From the NCBI RefSeq assembly GCF_000378425.1, contig NZ_KB899819.1, positions 61,252 through 125,251 on the forward strand: a DNA stretch of 64,000 bases. The letters are read 5' to 3'. This stretch comes from Cohnella laeviribosi DSM 21336. Lineage in GTDB: Bacteria; Bacillota; Bacilli; Paenibacillales; Paenibacillaceae. The translations under genes were made by a program, and so were the position numbers. Numbering within the stretch: the stretch's first letter is position 1; each line of letters begins with the position of its first letter. Shown piece by piece: positions 8,812-17,244 of this stretch. The notes beneath the pieces were generated by a model. It was not told the origin of the DNA. It made no database searches and saw only the letters and a program-made list of their open reading frames with translations.

Positions 8812-9555
8812 TCACGCCTTCAATACGAAATTTTGAATGACTTGCGCCACTCCGTCTTCCTGATTCGTGCCCGTGACGGCATCCGCGGCGGCTTTGACCT
8901 CGTCCTGCGCGTTGCCCATCGCGACGCCGAGCCCGACCGCCTTGATGGCCTCCAGATCGTTCAGGCTGTCCCCGACCGCGACCGCCTCGGACATCTTGTA
9001 GCCCAGCAAGCCGCACACTTCGGCGATCGCCGCCGCCTTGGACACGCCCTTCGGATTGATCTCGATGTTGTACGGCGAAGAGTTGCTGAGCTCGAGTCCG
9101 TCCCAGCCGCGAATCTCGCGGAGAATTTCGTTCAGTTGCTCGAGATTTTCGGTATAATAGCCGAATTTCAGCCATTCCCGGGCATACGTGTCGTCCACCC
9201 ATTGTTCCTTGTTATAAATCCCATCGGTCGCATAGGCCCAAAACCAGACATCCGGATAAGCCAGCGCCAACCGGTGAAGCTCCGTCACCTTGCCGGCATC
9301 CAGCGTCACTCGGCGGTGCAGCTGACGCGGGTTTTTCCAGATTTCGCCGCCGTTGACGAAGATCATCGGGGATTCCAGGCCGAGCTGCTCCACAATAGGC
9401 ATGGCGCCCAGCCTGCCGCGCCCCGTCGAAACGCATACCGTAACCCCCGCATCGACCGCTTTGCGGACCCAGTGCGCGTTCGTTTCGCTGATCTCGCTGC
9501 GGTCGTTCAGCAGCGTCCCGTCCAAGTCCAGTGCCAGAAGCCGATATTGTGCCAA
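8812..9555 (-). CDS. Cof-type HAD-IIB family phosphatase
   Basis: A 247-residue cytoplasmic HAD hydrolase. Motif I is LALDLDGTLLND near residues 7-18, motif II the CVSTGRG segment, motif III the lysine before the cap end, and motif IV VGDSLNDLEAI with AMGNAQDEVKAAADAVTGTNQEDGV (the classic Cof tail, here noted in parts). Such enzymes dephosphorylate sugar phosphates, flavin or pyridoxal phosphates. The TTG at 9555 is chosen because GGAGTGAG sits seven bases before it; a GTG ten codons upstream has no ribosome site. 63 bp separate it from the PBP2 stop, with no terminator seen, so read-through from PBP2 is likely. Confidence 0.88.
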   Translation of the reverse strand: MAQYRLLALDLDGTLLNDRSEISETNAHWVRKAVDAGVTVCVSTGRGRLGAMPIVEQLGLESPMIFVNGGEIWKNPRQLHRRVTLDAGKVTELHRLALAYPDVWFWAYATDGIYNKEQWVDDTYAREWLKFGYYTENLEQLNEILREIRGWDGLELSNSSPYNIEINPKGVSKAAAIAEVCGLLGYKMSEAVAVGDSLNDLEAIKAVGLGVAMGNAQDEVKAAADAVTGTNQEDGVAQVIQNFVLKA

Positions 9556-9618
9556 AAATCCGCTCACTCCTTTGCCTGTTTCCACTGCGTTACCGACATT
9601 TTAACACATGAGTGCCGT

Positions 9619-11676
9619 TTAGTGCTCGGCAGAATTCGTCGTGCCTTCTTGGGATGCGCCGGCCGCCGCGTCCTGGGACGCCGGTTTTTTCGGCGTTCCC
9701 GTCAGGCCGACCGCTTCGTCGTAGGCGTCGAAAATTTTGCGCGCGATCGGCGCCGCGCCCCAGCCGCCGAACCCGCCTTCGGGCACGACGACGGCCACGG
9801 CCAGCACCGGGTCTTCCGCAGGCGCATAGGCGATGAACACCGCGTTTTCCACCCGTTTGCCCCCGACATCCTGCTCCGACGTTCCCGTCTTGCGGTAAAA
9901 GTTGTAGCCGAAGCCGTCGAAGCCTTGAACATTGACCCGGGACATGCCCTTTTCGATCGTATCCCAGTAGACATCCGGAAGCTCGATCGTATTGAGCACT
10001 TCCTTCTGATAGGATTGAACGACATTGCCCTCGGCGTCCACGATCCGGTCGACGAACTGCGGTTTCAGCCGCTGCCCGTGGGTGGCCAGCGTCACGGCGT
10101 ACTGCGCCAGCTGCAGCGCCGTATAACGGCCTTGCTGCCCGAACGAAGCATAGATCAATGCGGATTGGGGACTGCCGGACTCGGCTTCCTTGTAATAGTT
10201 GATCGAACCGGCGGATTCGCCCGGCAGCCCGCTTTCCGTCAGCACCCCAAGCCCGAACTGCTTGTTGAACGCGTCCCAAATATCCAGTCCCTTGGAGCCG
10301 TCGCGCATATACAGCGCATTCCCGACCATGGCCGCCATGTAGGCGTTGGAGGAGTGGGCGATCGCCGACCACGGCCGGAGCAGCCCGTTCGCTTTGCCGC
10401 CGGCGTTGCGAACCTTCACCTCATAACCCTTTTTCCCGAACTGGAAGTAGCCGATATCGTTATAAGACGAGTTGGGCGTAATCAACCCTTCCTTGAGCCC
10501 GAGCAGAATCGTCAACGGCTTCTGCGTCGAGCCGAGGAAGACGAGCGAGGACGGATGCTTTTTGCGCTCGTTGTCGTCCTCGTACGGCGCCTGCACCTCG
10601 CGGATGGCCCCGTTGCTGATGTAATACTGCACCTTGTTCAGGTCCTCTTCGCTGATCCCGCCCTGCCACAGGTTGGGGTCGTAGTCCGGCATGCTCGCCA
10701 TGGCCACGACTTTGCCGGTCTTGACCTCCATCGCCACCGCATAGCCGGTACGGGCGTTTTCCGCGCGCTCCGCCTTGTTGGACGACGTGCGGATCTTGGC
10801 GAGATGCTCGGTGATGGCGTTCTGGGCCGCAAGCTGAACGTCCTTGTTGATCGTCAGATACAGGTTGTCGCCCTTGACGGGCTTCGTCAGTTCCATCGGT
10901 CCGATGATCCGGCTCTGGCTGTTGACCGGGTACGTCTTCAGCCCGTTGCGGCCGCGGAGCACGTCCTGGTACATCAGCTCGATGCCGTCGAAGCCGACCT
11001 CTTCGGAGTTCAAATATTTGAGTGTCGGGTCTTCCTGATTGTCATTGATGGACTTGTACTTTTCAAGATCGGTGGCGCCGCTGAATTTTTTCATATATCC
11101 GACCAGCTGCACCGCCACCTTTTCCGGGCTGTACTGGCGGATGCTTTCTTCGACGATGTCGATTCCCTTGAACTGGTCGCGGTGCTCGCTGAAATAGGCG
11201 ATTTCCTTTTCCGTCAGGTCGGTTTTGATCCGCCGCTGCTGATAAGGCAGATGCACCTTGCCCCCGAAGTCCATGTACTCGAAAATTTTCTCCGCGGTAA
11301 GCGGCTCCTTCGTCTTGTCTCCGTATTGGGCGAACACGGCCGCCAGCTTCTCCGCCAGCTTCCTGCCTTCTTCCTCTTTCGTTCCGGGTTCGAACGTGTA
11401 GTAGAGCGATTGCGTCGACTTGGAATAGGCGATCGGCTTGCCGGTCGCATCGTAAATGTTGCCGCGAATCGGCGGAATGTAGACGTCGCGCGTGCCGATC
11501 TTATGCTCTTGCTCTTTGAGGAAAGGACCTTCCACGAACTGAAGGTACGCCAGGCGGACGATCAGCAGCGAAAAGGCGAAAAAAGTGACAAAAAAGAACA
11601 TATTCAGCCGAAAGCTGAAATTCCGGCGGATGCGGATTTCCCTTTTCTGGGCTTCTTCGGTCCGTTCGTCGCTCAC
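9619..11676 (-). CDS. Class B penicillin-binding protein (PBP2/PbpA/MrdA-like transpeptidase)
   Basis: A 685-residue membrane-anchored DD-transpeptidase. One transmembrane helix lies at residues 24-46, then the pedestal domain (PPIRGNIYDATGKPIAYS), then the transpeptidase domain with the catalytic triad motifs S383-T-Q-K, S442-S-N and K596-T-G-T. It cross-links peptidoglycan, in rod elongation or sporulation depending on subclass. The C-terminal about 30 residues are Ala/Ser/Pro-rich. The GTG at 11676 is preferred over an ATG seven codons upstream because AGGAGGT lies between the two and fits GTG. It follows the CvpA/transglutaminase gene by 45 bp, suggesting a shared wall-growth operon. Confidence 0.92.
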   Translation of the reverse strand: MSDERTEEAQKREIRIRRNFSFRLNMFFFVTFFAFSLLIVRLAYLQFVEGPFLKEQEHKIGTRDVYIPPIRGNIYDATGKPIAYSKSTQSLYYTFEPGTKEEEGRKLAEKLAAVFAQYGDKTKEPLTAEKIFEYMDFGGKVHLPYQQRRIKTDLTEKEIAYFSEHRDQFKGIDIVEESIRQYSPEKVAVQLVGYMKKFSGATDLEKYKSINDNQEDPTLKYLNSEEVGFDGIELMYQDVLRGRNGLKTYPVNSQSRIIGPMELTKPVKGDNLYLTINKDVQLAAQNAITEHLAKIRTSSNKAERAENARTGYAVAMEVKTGKVVAMASMPDYDPNLWQGGISEEDLNKVQYYISNGAIREVQAPYEDDNERKKHPSSLVFLGSTQKPLTILLGLKEGLITPNSSYNDIGYFQFGKKGYEVKVRNAGGKANGLLRPWSAIAHSSNAYMAAMVGNALYMRDGSKGLDIWDAFNKQFGLGVLTESGLPGESAGSINYYKEAESGSPQSALIYASFGQQGRYTALQLAQYAVTLATHGQRLKPQFVDRIVDAEGNVVQSYQKEVLNTIELPDVYWDTIEKGMSRVNVQGFDGFGYNFYRKTGTSEQDVGGKRVENAVFIAYAPAEDPVLAVAVVVPEGGFGGWGAAPIARKIFDAYDEAVGLTGTPKKPASQDAAAGASQEGTTNSAEH

Positions 11677-11721
11677 GGGACTGACCTCCTGCTGCATGTA
11701 AAAATGGTGAAATTCGGGCCA

Positions 11722-12843
11722 TCAGGCCTGCCGGATGTGCGTGTCCTGAAAGCCCTCCGGATCGAACCAGTCGCCGGTGCTCGCCCATGTCGCGTCGAGA
11801 GGAGCCCATCTGTTCTCTTCCGACAGCCACACTTCATTCCAGGCATGAGGACCGTATCCTCCCCGCCCGTCGTAGCCCAGTCCCGTCACAACCCGGACGT
11901 TCAGGCCGACCGCTCTTGCCATGGCGGCATACAGCCTGGCGTAATCGATGCAAACGCCCTTTCTTGTCCTAAACGTGTCTTCCGGCGTCTGCTCCCGCCA
12001 CTCTCCGCGCTCCTCGTAGGCGATGACTTTATCGTTGTCGTATGCGATGCGGCTGCCTACCCAGTCGTAAAGCGCCCGGGCTTTCGCCTTGTCCCCTTCG
12101 GCGCCTTCGGTGATCGAGACGGCGGCGCTCACGATGTCCTCGGGAAGATCCGCGTCGATAATGTCGTAGCGCTTCTGCCACAGCTGGTTGAGCTCAGACT
12201 GCATCTGGGCGGCAAAAACCGGCAGCCGCTCGGTGATCAGGGCGCCCGCAGCCGGTTCGATAATCTGCGAAGCGGCCTGCCGGTACAGTCCGGACTGCTG
12301 AATATAGTCGGCATAAGGGCCTTTCGGCCAGAGAGAGCAATACGCGAACAAAATCGCCGTCACCAGCAGCGCGCGGCCGCAGCCGAGCGCCGCGCCGATG
12401 GCGCCCCCGAGGACGCGGCTTGCCGCGCCTCCCGACGGCAGCAGGGCGAACGGCGTTCCGCCCGCGCGTATAAGCAGGGAAATGACGGTCTCGCACAAAA
12501 GCCGCAAGGCGAAGTAAAAGATCAGCATCAACACGGAAAACCGGAGCAGCGGCAAATCCCTCATTCCGGCAAACAGCGTATAGCCGAGCTGAATCCAGGA
12601 CGAGGCATCCGGCTTCGGCTGCGCCCAGTCCTTGGCGACGAGCCACGCTTGAACGCGCGGCGAAGCTTCGGCGGCGGCCCAGGCGGCCGCCCCGATCGAA
12701 AGGAGAGTGAACGCCGAGCCCGCCACGAAGCCGAACAGTTGCCGGGCCGTGCCCTTCGCTCCCCGGAGCAGTCCTTGAAGCAAAGACACCGCCACGATAA
12801 CAAGCAGCGCGACGGTGATCCAATTGGCGTCAAGGCTATTCAT
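11722..12843 (-). CDS. CvpA-like membrane domain fused to a transglutaminase-like protease domain
   Basis: 373 residues. The N-terminal about 190 residues hold roughly five hydrophobic segments in a pattern resembling CvpA-type proteins. The C-terminal domain (about 245-373) carries the transglutaminase-like triad: Cys in TRKGVCIDYARLY, His in GPHAWNEVWL and Asp in PLDATW. Such domains act as peptidases or crosslinkers; topology suggests an extracytoplasmic catalytic domain. ATG at 12843 overlaps the upstream stop codon as ATGA, implying translational coupling. PBP2 follows 45 bp downstream. A role in wall synthesis is inference from this arrangement. In-frame codons upstream of 12843 belong to the neighbour. 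Confidence 0.85.
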   Translation of the reverse strand: MNSLDANWITVALLVIVAVSLLQGLLRGAKGTARQLFGFVAGSAFTLLSIGAAAWAAAEASPRVQAWLVAKDWAQPKPDASSWIQLGYTLFAGMRDLPLLRFSVLMLIFYFALRLLCETVISLLIRAGGTPFALLPSGGAASRVLGGAIGAALGCGRALLVTAILFAYCSLWPKGPYADYIQQSGLYRQAASQIIEPAAGALITERLPVFAAQMQSELNQLWQKRYDIIDADLPEDIVSAAVSITEGAEGDKAKARALYDWVGSRIAYDNDKVIAYEERGEWREQTPEDTFRTRKGVCIDYARLYAAMARAVGLNVRVVTGLGYDGRGGYGPHAWNEVWLSEENRWAPLDATWASTGDWFDPEGFQDTHIRQA

Positions 12844-13274
12844 GCGGCATTTTCCCGTGCCTGTGCGATCAACTGGCGGACTGCCCCTTCCATCTTCCAC
12901 GTGCCGAGCGAAACGCCCTGGAACTTGACCTTCACTTCGCCGGAGTTCGGCACCCCGGTCAGCTCCAGGTTCGGCGTCGTAACGGTAAACGTTCCGTCGC
13001 CGTTCAGCTTGTATACGGCCTGCGAAGCCTCTCCGGCCATCGCTTTGAGGGCCTGATCCTCAAGCGCTTGCGTCACCTTGCTTCCGACTTCCTTCAAATC
13101 GTTGACGCTGTATCCTCCGTAAACCGCCAGTCCGATGACGATGGCGGCGACAAGCACCCATTTGAGCACGGTTTTCACGACGTTGATCACGACAATCAAC
13201 GCCACGACCGCTATGACGATGAGAATCCAATGATCGATCACAAACTGCTTCCATGCCTCCAAATCGAGGTTCAT
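12840..13274 (-). CDS. Small two-helix membrane protein, function unknown
   Basis: A 144-residue protein. Residues 13-60 form two adjoining hydrophobic helices (IDHWILIVIAVVALIVVINV and VLVAAIVIGLAVYGG), followed by an amphipathic linker and a soluble beta-rich C-terminus (YKLNGDGTFTVTTPNLELTG, KVKFQGVSLGTWKME). No known family recognised. ATG at 13274 is preceded by GGAGGAG at six bases; an ATG six codons earlier lacks one. Its stop overlaps the start of the CvpA/transglutaminase gene by four bases, so the two proteins are probably made in fixed ratio and may form a complex. It is the first gene of the minus-strand set ending at the MurJ-like flippase. Confidence 0.75.
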   Translation of the reverse strand: MNLDLEAWKQFVIDHWILIVIAVVALIVVINVVKTVLKWVLVAAIVIGLAVYGGYSVNDLKEVGSKVTQALEDQALKAMAGEASQAVYKLNGDGTFTVTTPNLELTGVPNSGEVKVKFQGVSLGTWKMEGAVRQLIAQARENAA

Positions 13275-13358
13275 CCCATCTCCTCCATGCATGACAAGTC
13301 ACGGCTCCCTATCGGGAATTCGCCCGACGGGATACTCTAGCAACTATATTATAAGTGT

Positions 13359-13388
13359 ATTATAAGTGCGTTCGGGGGGAGAGTTCAA
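13359..13388 (-). promoter_or_regulatory. Promoter of the membrane protein-transglutaminase-PBP2 unit
   Basis: On the minus strand TTGAAC (13388-13383) and TATAAT (13364-13359) are 18 bases apart. An exact 11-bp direct duplication (13347-13357 and 13358-13368) creates a second TATAAT eleven bases downstream. The rest of the gap 13275-13588 shows no gene. Confidence 0.55.
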
Positions 13389-13588
13389 CTTGACCGCCTT
13401 TTAACGTCCCGGGACGGTTTCGCGGCCCGAAGCTCTGCGCCGATGCAGCGCCATACACGTTCAAGCGGAATGAGCGGAATAAATGCAGGGCATAACCCTG
13501 CGCCGCCCGACGTACAAGTAGGATAGAACAAGCATAGGCGATCGGAAGCTTCAAGGGCCGAAATCGCCGGCGCGGAGGCGATCCCGGA

Positions 13589-14821
13589 TTGAGAACCGCA
13601 ATATGGCTGTATCTGTTTCTGTTCGTCGCGTTTTTTGACCTGCACGCCCAATATCCGATGCTGACGCCGTTCGCGATCTCCCTCGGCGCCGCTCCGTCCT
13701 TCATCGGCCTGGTCATGGGGATGTACTCGCTGACCCATCTGCCGGGCAATATCCTCGCGGGCTACAGCGTGGACCGCTTCGGCAGCCGCCTGTTTATCGC
13801 GGGCAGCCTGACGGGGGCCGGGATCCTTCTGCTGCTGCAGGCGCGGGTAACCGACCCGTGGCATCTGCTGTACATCCGTTCGGTCAGCGGCTTCGTGCTG
13901 GCCTTCCTGTCCCCGGCCTGTCTGACGCTGCTGGCGCGCCTTGCCCGCAATCATATCCATCGCGGCAAGCTGATGGCCGGCAACGGCCTCGTCCACACGA
14001 TTGCGGCGGTCGTTTCGCCTGCGGCGGGCGCCTGGCTGACCGCCAAAATCGGCTTCGCGGCGGCGTTCGAGCTGCTCGGCTGGATCTTGCTCGCCACCGG
14101 CGCCGCTTCCCTGCTGTTCGTGCGCGAAGCCGAACGCCCCGAAGCCGAAGGCGCCGATCGCCCCGGCGCTTCGGCTTCGCAGCCGCAGGCGAACCTATCC
14201 GGCCGCACGAACAGCCCGGATCATCCGCCCCTGCCCGTCCACGCGGCATCGGCCCGTTTTCCCTGGATCGTGCTGGCGTTTCCGCTCGCGCTTTCGTGCT
14301 CCCAAGGGATTTTGTCGTTCGAGCTGCCGCTCAGCGCAGGAAACGGAGACGAACTGATGACGACCGGACTGCTGTTTTCGGTCATCAGCCTCGGTTCGCT
14401 TGCCACGCTCGGGCTGCTGTTTCTCCAGAAATATTTGCCGTATGCCCGCAGCGTCTTCGGGCTGCTTCTGCTGGCGCTGTCCTATTACGGACTTGCGGCG
14501 GAATGGCCGGTGCCGATGACCGCGCTGCTGTTCTCGCTCGGCATGGCCAAAGGCGTCCTGTTTCCGGCCATGACCTCGTTTTTGCTGCAGCTAAGCGGTC
14601 CGTCCCGATACGGCCGAACGCTTTCCTTCATGTCCGTCGCTTCCTCCGTGGGCGCCTTTCTCGGTCCGGTCGCGGCAGGCGCGGTCCGGGAGCATCTGTC
14701 GCCGTATTTTTTGGCCTTCGCCGTTCTGATGCTGGCGCTGCTCGCGCTCGCTCCCCGTCCCGTCTACGTCCTCGGCTGGAACGGCCGGACGGATGCGCCG
14801 CCTCCCGCCGCCGGACATTAA
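13589..14821 (+). CDS. MFS transporter (DHA1-like)
   Basis: A 410-residue membrane protein with about 11-12 hydrophobic segments. The loop 2-3 motif of the major facilitator family is present as GYSVDRFGSRLFI near residues 58-70. A Pro/Ala/Ser-rich central loop of about 45 residues (near 185-230) separates two six-helix halves. Closest in look to drug or sugar-efflux DHA1 exporters; the substrate cannot be read. TTG start with GGAGG about ten bases ahead. It stands alone, divergent from the envelope operon, and is followed 160 bp later by the Toprim gene. Confidence 0.8.
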   Translation: MRTAIWLYLFLFVAFFDLHAQYPMLTPFAISLGAAPSFIGLVMGMYSLTHLPGNILAGYSVDRFGSRLFIAGSLTGAGILLLLQARVTDPWHLLYIRSVSGFVLAFLSPACLTLLARLARNHIHRGKLMAGNGLVHTIAAVVSPAAGAWLTAKIGFAAAFELLGWILLATGAASLLFVREAERPEAEGADRPGASASQPQANLSGRTNSPDHPPLPVHAASARFPWIVLAFPLALSCSQGILSFELPLSAGNGDELMTTGLLFSVISLGSLATLGLLFLQKYLPYARSVFGLLLLALSYYGLAAEWPVPMTALLFSLGMAKGVLFPAMTSFLLQLSGPSRYGRTLSFMSVASSVGAFLGPVAAGAVREHLSPYFLAFAVLMLALLALAPRPVYVLGWNGRTDAPPPAAGH

Positions 14822-14981
14822 TCCCGCTTTTTGGACTGCAGTTGGGTATGCGCACATGTCAAAATGGGGACATCCCCTCTTCCGACAAACTCCAACGCTG
14901 CTCCTTCCTTCTCTGTGGTACAATTGCGATAAGGGACGTTTTTTACAAGCGTTCCGGTACGCTGCCTGGAGGGATGCTGCC

Positions 14982-15353
14982 ATGGATGTCGCGATCATCG
15001 TTGAAGGAAAAAACGATAAAAGCCGGCTAGCCCGCGTACTGTCTCCCGAAATCCCGATTTACTGCACCTTCGGCACGCCAAGCGCGGAGCGGATTGAAGC
15101 CCTTCGCCGAGCGGTGCGCGATCGGCAAGTCTACCTGTTCACCGATCCGGACGCTTCCGGCAGGCGCATCCGCGGCGTTCTCAGCGACGTGTTCCCGGAT
15201 GCCGAGCATATTTATACGCGCCGCGGATACAACGGCGTGGAGGGGACACCGGAAGAGTATTTGATCCACCAGCTTGAAAAAGCCGGGCTGGAAGCCTATA
15301 TCCTCTACCCTGACCCGTCCGAACCGTTAAGCGGCAAATTCCGGTTCGATTAG
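14982..15353 (+). CDS. Small Toprim-domain protein (RnmV/DnaG-like nuclease fold)
   Basis: A 123-residue protein that is essentially one Toprim domain. The conserved Glu lies in AIIVEGKNDKSRL (residues 4-16) and the DxD pair in VYLFTDPDASGRRIR (about 50-64), which together bind Mg2+ in topoisomerases, primases and ribonuclease M5. It is shorter than RNase M5 (RnmV, about 180 residues) and lacks its C-terminal part, so it is a paralogue of unknown substrate rather than RnmV. ATG at 14982 has GGAGGG eight bases before it; the frame is open further upstream but without a ribosome site. A terminator hairpin follows at 15378-15412. Confidence 0.8.
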   Translation: MDVAIIVEGKNDKSRLARVLSPEIPIYCTFGTPSAERIEALRRAVRDRQVYLFTDPDASGRRIRGVLSDVFPDAEHIYTRRGYNGVEGTPEEYLIHQLEKAGLEAYILYPDPSEPLSGKFRFD

Positions 15354-15377
15354 CGCAAGCAAACCCCGGAACAAAAC

Positions 15378-15412
15378 CAAAAAACGCCCGGTCCGCATGC
15401 GGCCCGGGGCGC
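15378..15412. terminator. Terminator between the Toprim and SCO genes
   Basis: A GC-rich stem (AAGCGCCCC...GGGCG pairing across CCGCATGCGG) followed on the minus strand by a T-rich tract (TTTTTTGG). It fits termination of the SCO gene and may also serve the convergent Toprim gene. Confidence 0.65.
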
Positions 15413-15418
15413 TTACGA

Positions 15419-16129
15419 TTACAGCAGTTTTTTGATTTCCTTGAACAGGCCGTCCGCGTCCAGATCGCCCGGATTGCCGTTCGCGTCCGGCGAGATGTAT
15501 TCGCGGATCCGGCCCTTCTGGTCGACCAGCACGACGAGGTTCGAGTGGCCGAAATCGCCGTTTTCGTCCTTGACGACCATAAGTCCGTACTTCTTGGCCA
15601 GGTCCCAAACCGGCTGCTCCTCTTCGCCGCGGAGGAATTTCCAACCCGTGTAGTCCGCGTTGAATTTATCCCCGAACGTCCGCAGCACATCGGGCGTATC
15701 CCTCAGCGGATCGATCGTGATCGACAAAATTTCCGCCTTGTCTCCGAACAAGCCTTCCGCCTTCAGCTTCTCCTGCACCTGCGACAGCATGAAGGTGGTC
15801 GGAGGACATACGTCGGGACAATGGGAGAAGAAAAAGTAGACCAGCCTTACTTTGCCGTTAAGCTTGCTCATCGTGACGGTCTCGCCGTCGATGCTCTGCA
15901 GGGTAAAGTCGGCCGCCTCGCCCTGTACGGGCAGTTCGTCGCCCTTGGCGGAATTCCACAGCAGATAGCCCGCCAGCACGACGCACACCGCCAGCAGCGT
16001 CAGCGGAAACGCATAGCGCTTCGCAAACGGCTTGCGCGTTCCGCCCTCAGCCGATTGCGGCGCATTCGCCTCCGATCCGGCGGGTTCCGCGCTTGCCTTC
16101 AAATCGCGGCCGTTCCTCAACTCGTTCAT
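15419..16129 (-). CDS. SCO1/SenC family copper chaperone (YpmQ-like)
   Basis: A 236-residue membrane-tethered thioredoxin-fold protein for CuA-site assembly of cytochrome c oxidase. After a 35-residue cytoplasmic, basic N-terminus comes one transmembrane helix (about 40-58), then the SCO domain with the copper-binding CPDVC motif (FFFSHCPDVCPPT) and the distal histidine in GDFGHSNLVVLVD. The C-terminus ends with a helix FKEIKKLL. It begins 6 bp after ctaB stops; its GGAGCG ribosome site lies in the end of ctaB, so the two are co-transcribed. The oxidase subunits are not in the window. Confidence 0.92.
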   Translation of the reverse strand: MNELRNGRDLKASAEPAGSEANAPQSAEGGTRKPFAKRYAFPLTLLAVCVVLAGYLLWNSAKGDELPVQGEAADFTLQSIDGETVTMSKLNGKVRLVYFFFSHCPDVCPPTTFMLSQVQEKLKAEGLFGDKAEILSITIDPLRDTPDVLRTFGDKFNADYTGWKFLRGEEEQPVWDLAKKYGLMVVKDENGDFGHSNLVVLVDQKGRIREYISPDANGNPGDLDADGLFKEIKKLL

Positions 16130-16135
16130 GAAGAT

Positions 16136-16993
16136 CTACGCTCCATTCGTATCGAAAATCATCGCCAAAAATAAAATCAACAAATAATTGACCGAGATCA
16201 TGAAGTCCGCCTTGGCCCATTTTTCCGTATCCCGGGCGCGAAGTCCCGATACCGCATGGAGCAGCCAGACGCTCGCGACGGCGACCGACAGGACGAGAAA
16301 CACGACGCCCGCATAATCGTAAACATACATCAGGACGGAAGCGGCCAGCAGCGCCGCAATATACGGAATCATCTGCACCTTGGTCCGGCGGACGCCCTTG
16401 ACGACGGGCAGCACCGGAAAGCCGGCGGCCCTGTATTCTTCGACCCGCCGGATCGCAAGCGACCAAAAGTGCGGCGGCTGCCACAGAAAGAGCAGCGCGA
16501 ACAAAAGCCACGCTCCCGCGTCAACCTCCCCGGTTACCGCGCAATAACCGATGACCGGGGGCATCGCTCCGGACACGCCGCCGACCGAGGTGCTCCAGGT
16601 GGAGCTGCGCTTCAGCCACATGGTATACACCACGACGTACACGAACATCCCCAGAAGGCCCAGCCATCCGGTTAAGGGATTGACCAGCGCAAACAGCACC
16701 GCCAGGCCGATCACGCCGAGCGCAATGCCGTAAACAAGCACAAAAGAAGGCCGCACCCGGCCCGTCGGCAGCGCCCTGTTGCGTGTGCGCTCCATTTTGC
16801 TGTCCATTTCCCGATCCCAATAATTATTGAAAACGCAAGCCGACGCCATCGTCAGCGCCGAGCCGATCAGCACCCAAACGAGCAGCATCCAGTCCATTTG
16901 CCACCGGGATGCGACCCAAAAGCCGCCGAAAGCCGCAAACAGGTTCAACCGAATAATGCGCGGCTTGGTCAGGGCCACGAGATCTTTCAGCAC
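16136..16993 (-). CDS. ctaB: Protoheme IX farnesyltransferase (heme O synthase)
   Basis: A 285-residue UbiA-family prenyltransferase that adds a farnesyl group to heme B. Eight or nine hydrophobic helices. The two Asp-rich prenyl-diphosphate motifs are visible: NNYWDREMDSKMERTRNRAL near residues 70-89 and the second in the RRVEEYRAAGFPVLPVV region; LFLWQPPHFWSLAI is a CtaB signature. GTG at 16993 is preceded by AAGGAGGAG with six bases spacing; an in-frame ATG twelve codons upstream has none. Forms a unit with the downstream SCO gene. ctaA is more than 13 kb away in the same orientation. Confidence 0.95.
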   Translation of the reverse strand: MLKDLVALTKPRIIRLNLFAAFGGFWVASRWQMDWMLLVWVLIGSALTMASACVFNNYWDREMDSKMERTRNRALPTGRVRPSFVLVYGIALGVIGLAVLFALVNPLTGWLGLLGMFVYVVVYTMWLKRSSTWSTSVGGVSGAMPPVIGYCAVTGEVDAGAWLLFALLFLWQPPHFWSLAIRRVEEYRAAGFPVLPVVKGVRRTKVQMIPYIAALLAASVLMYVYDYAGVVFLVLSVAVASVWLLHAVSGLRARDTEKWAKADFMISVNYLLILFLAMIFDTNGA

Positions 16994-17244
16994 GATGCTC
17001 CTCCTTTGAGCCGTAAAAAGCCGCAGCAAACAAAAGCCATTTCTTTTTTTAAATGATAACTCAAATCTCCAGCCGTTGACAATGTTCGCGCCCCCGTGTT
17101 CATCAAATCGCCACCGCCTGAGCGCCGTCCGCCGATGTCACACATTCCTCGCCACCTCAATATATTGTAAAGTGACATTCGCCCAGAACCGCCCAAGGGA
17201 GCCCGGGTCGGAAGACGAACGCGAAGGGAAAGGGGTTACCGCCA

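Noticed and set aside
7693..13056. A 5.4-kb open frame on the plus strand
   Set aside because: It lies opposite seven clear minus-strand genes with family motifs. It arises from high GC in the third codon position and has no ribosome site or recognisable domain. Several shorter antisense frames (for example 29-1420 and 4552-6288 on the plus strand) were rejected for the same reason.
14896..14924. Promoter TACAAT before the small Toprim gene
   Set aside because: The -10 is reasonable but no -35 is seen at 16-18 bases, so it was not listed as a feature.
14982..15353. Ribonuclease M5 (rnmV)
   Set aside because: Only the Toprim domain is present (123 residues); the C-terminal part of RNase M5 is missing and the rRNA-maturation context (ksgA) is not nearby.
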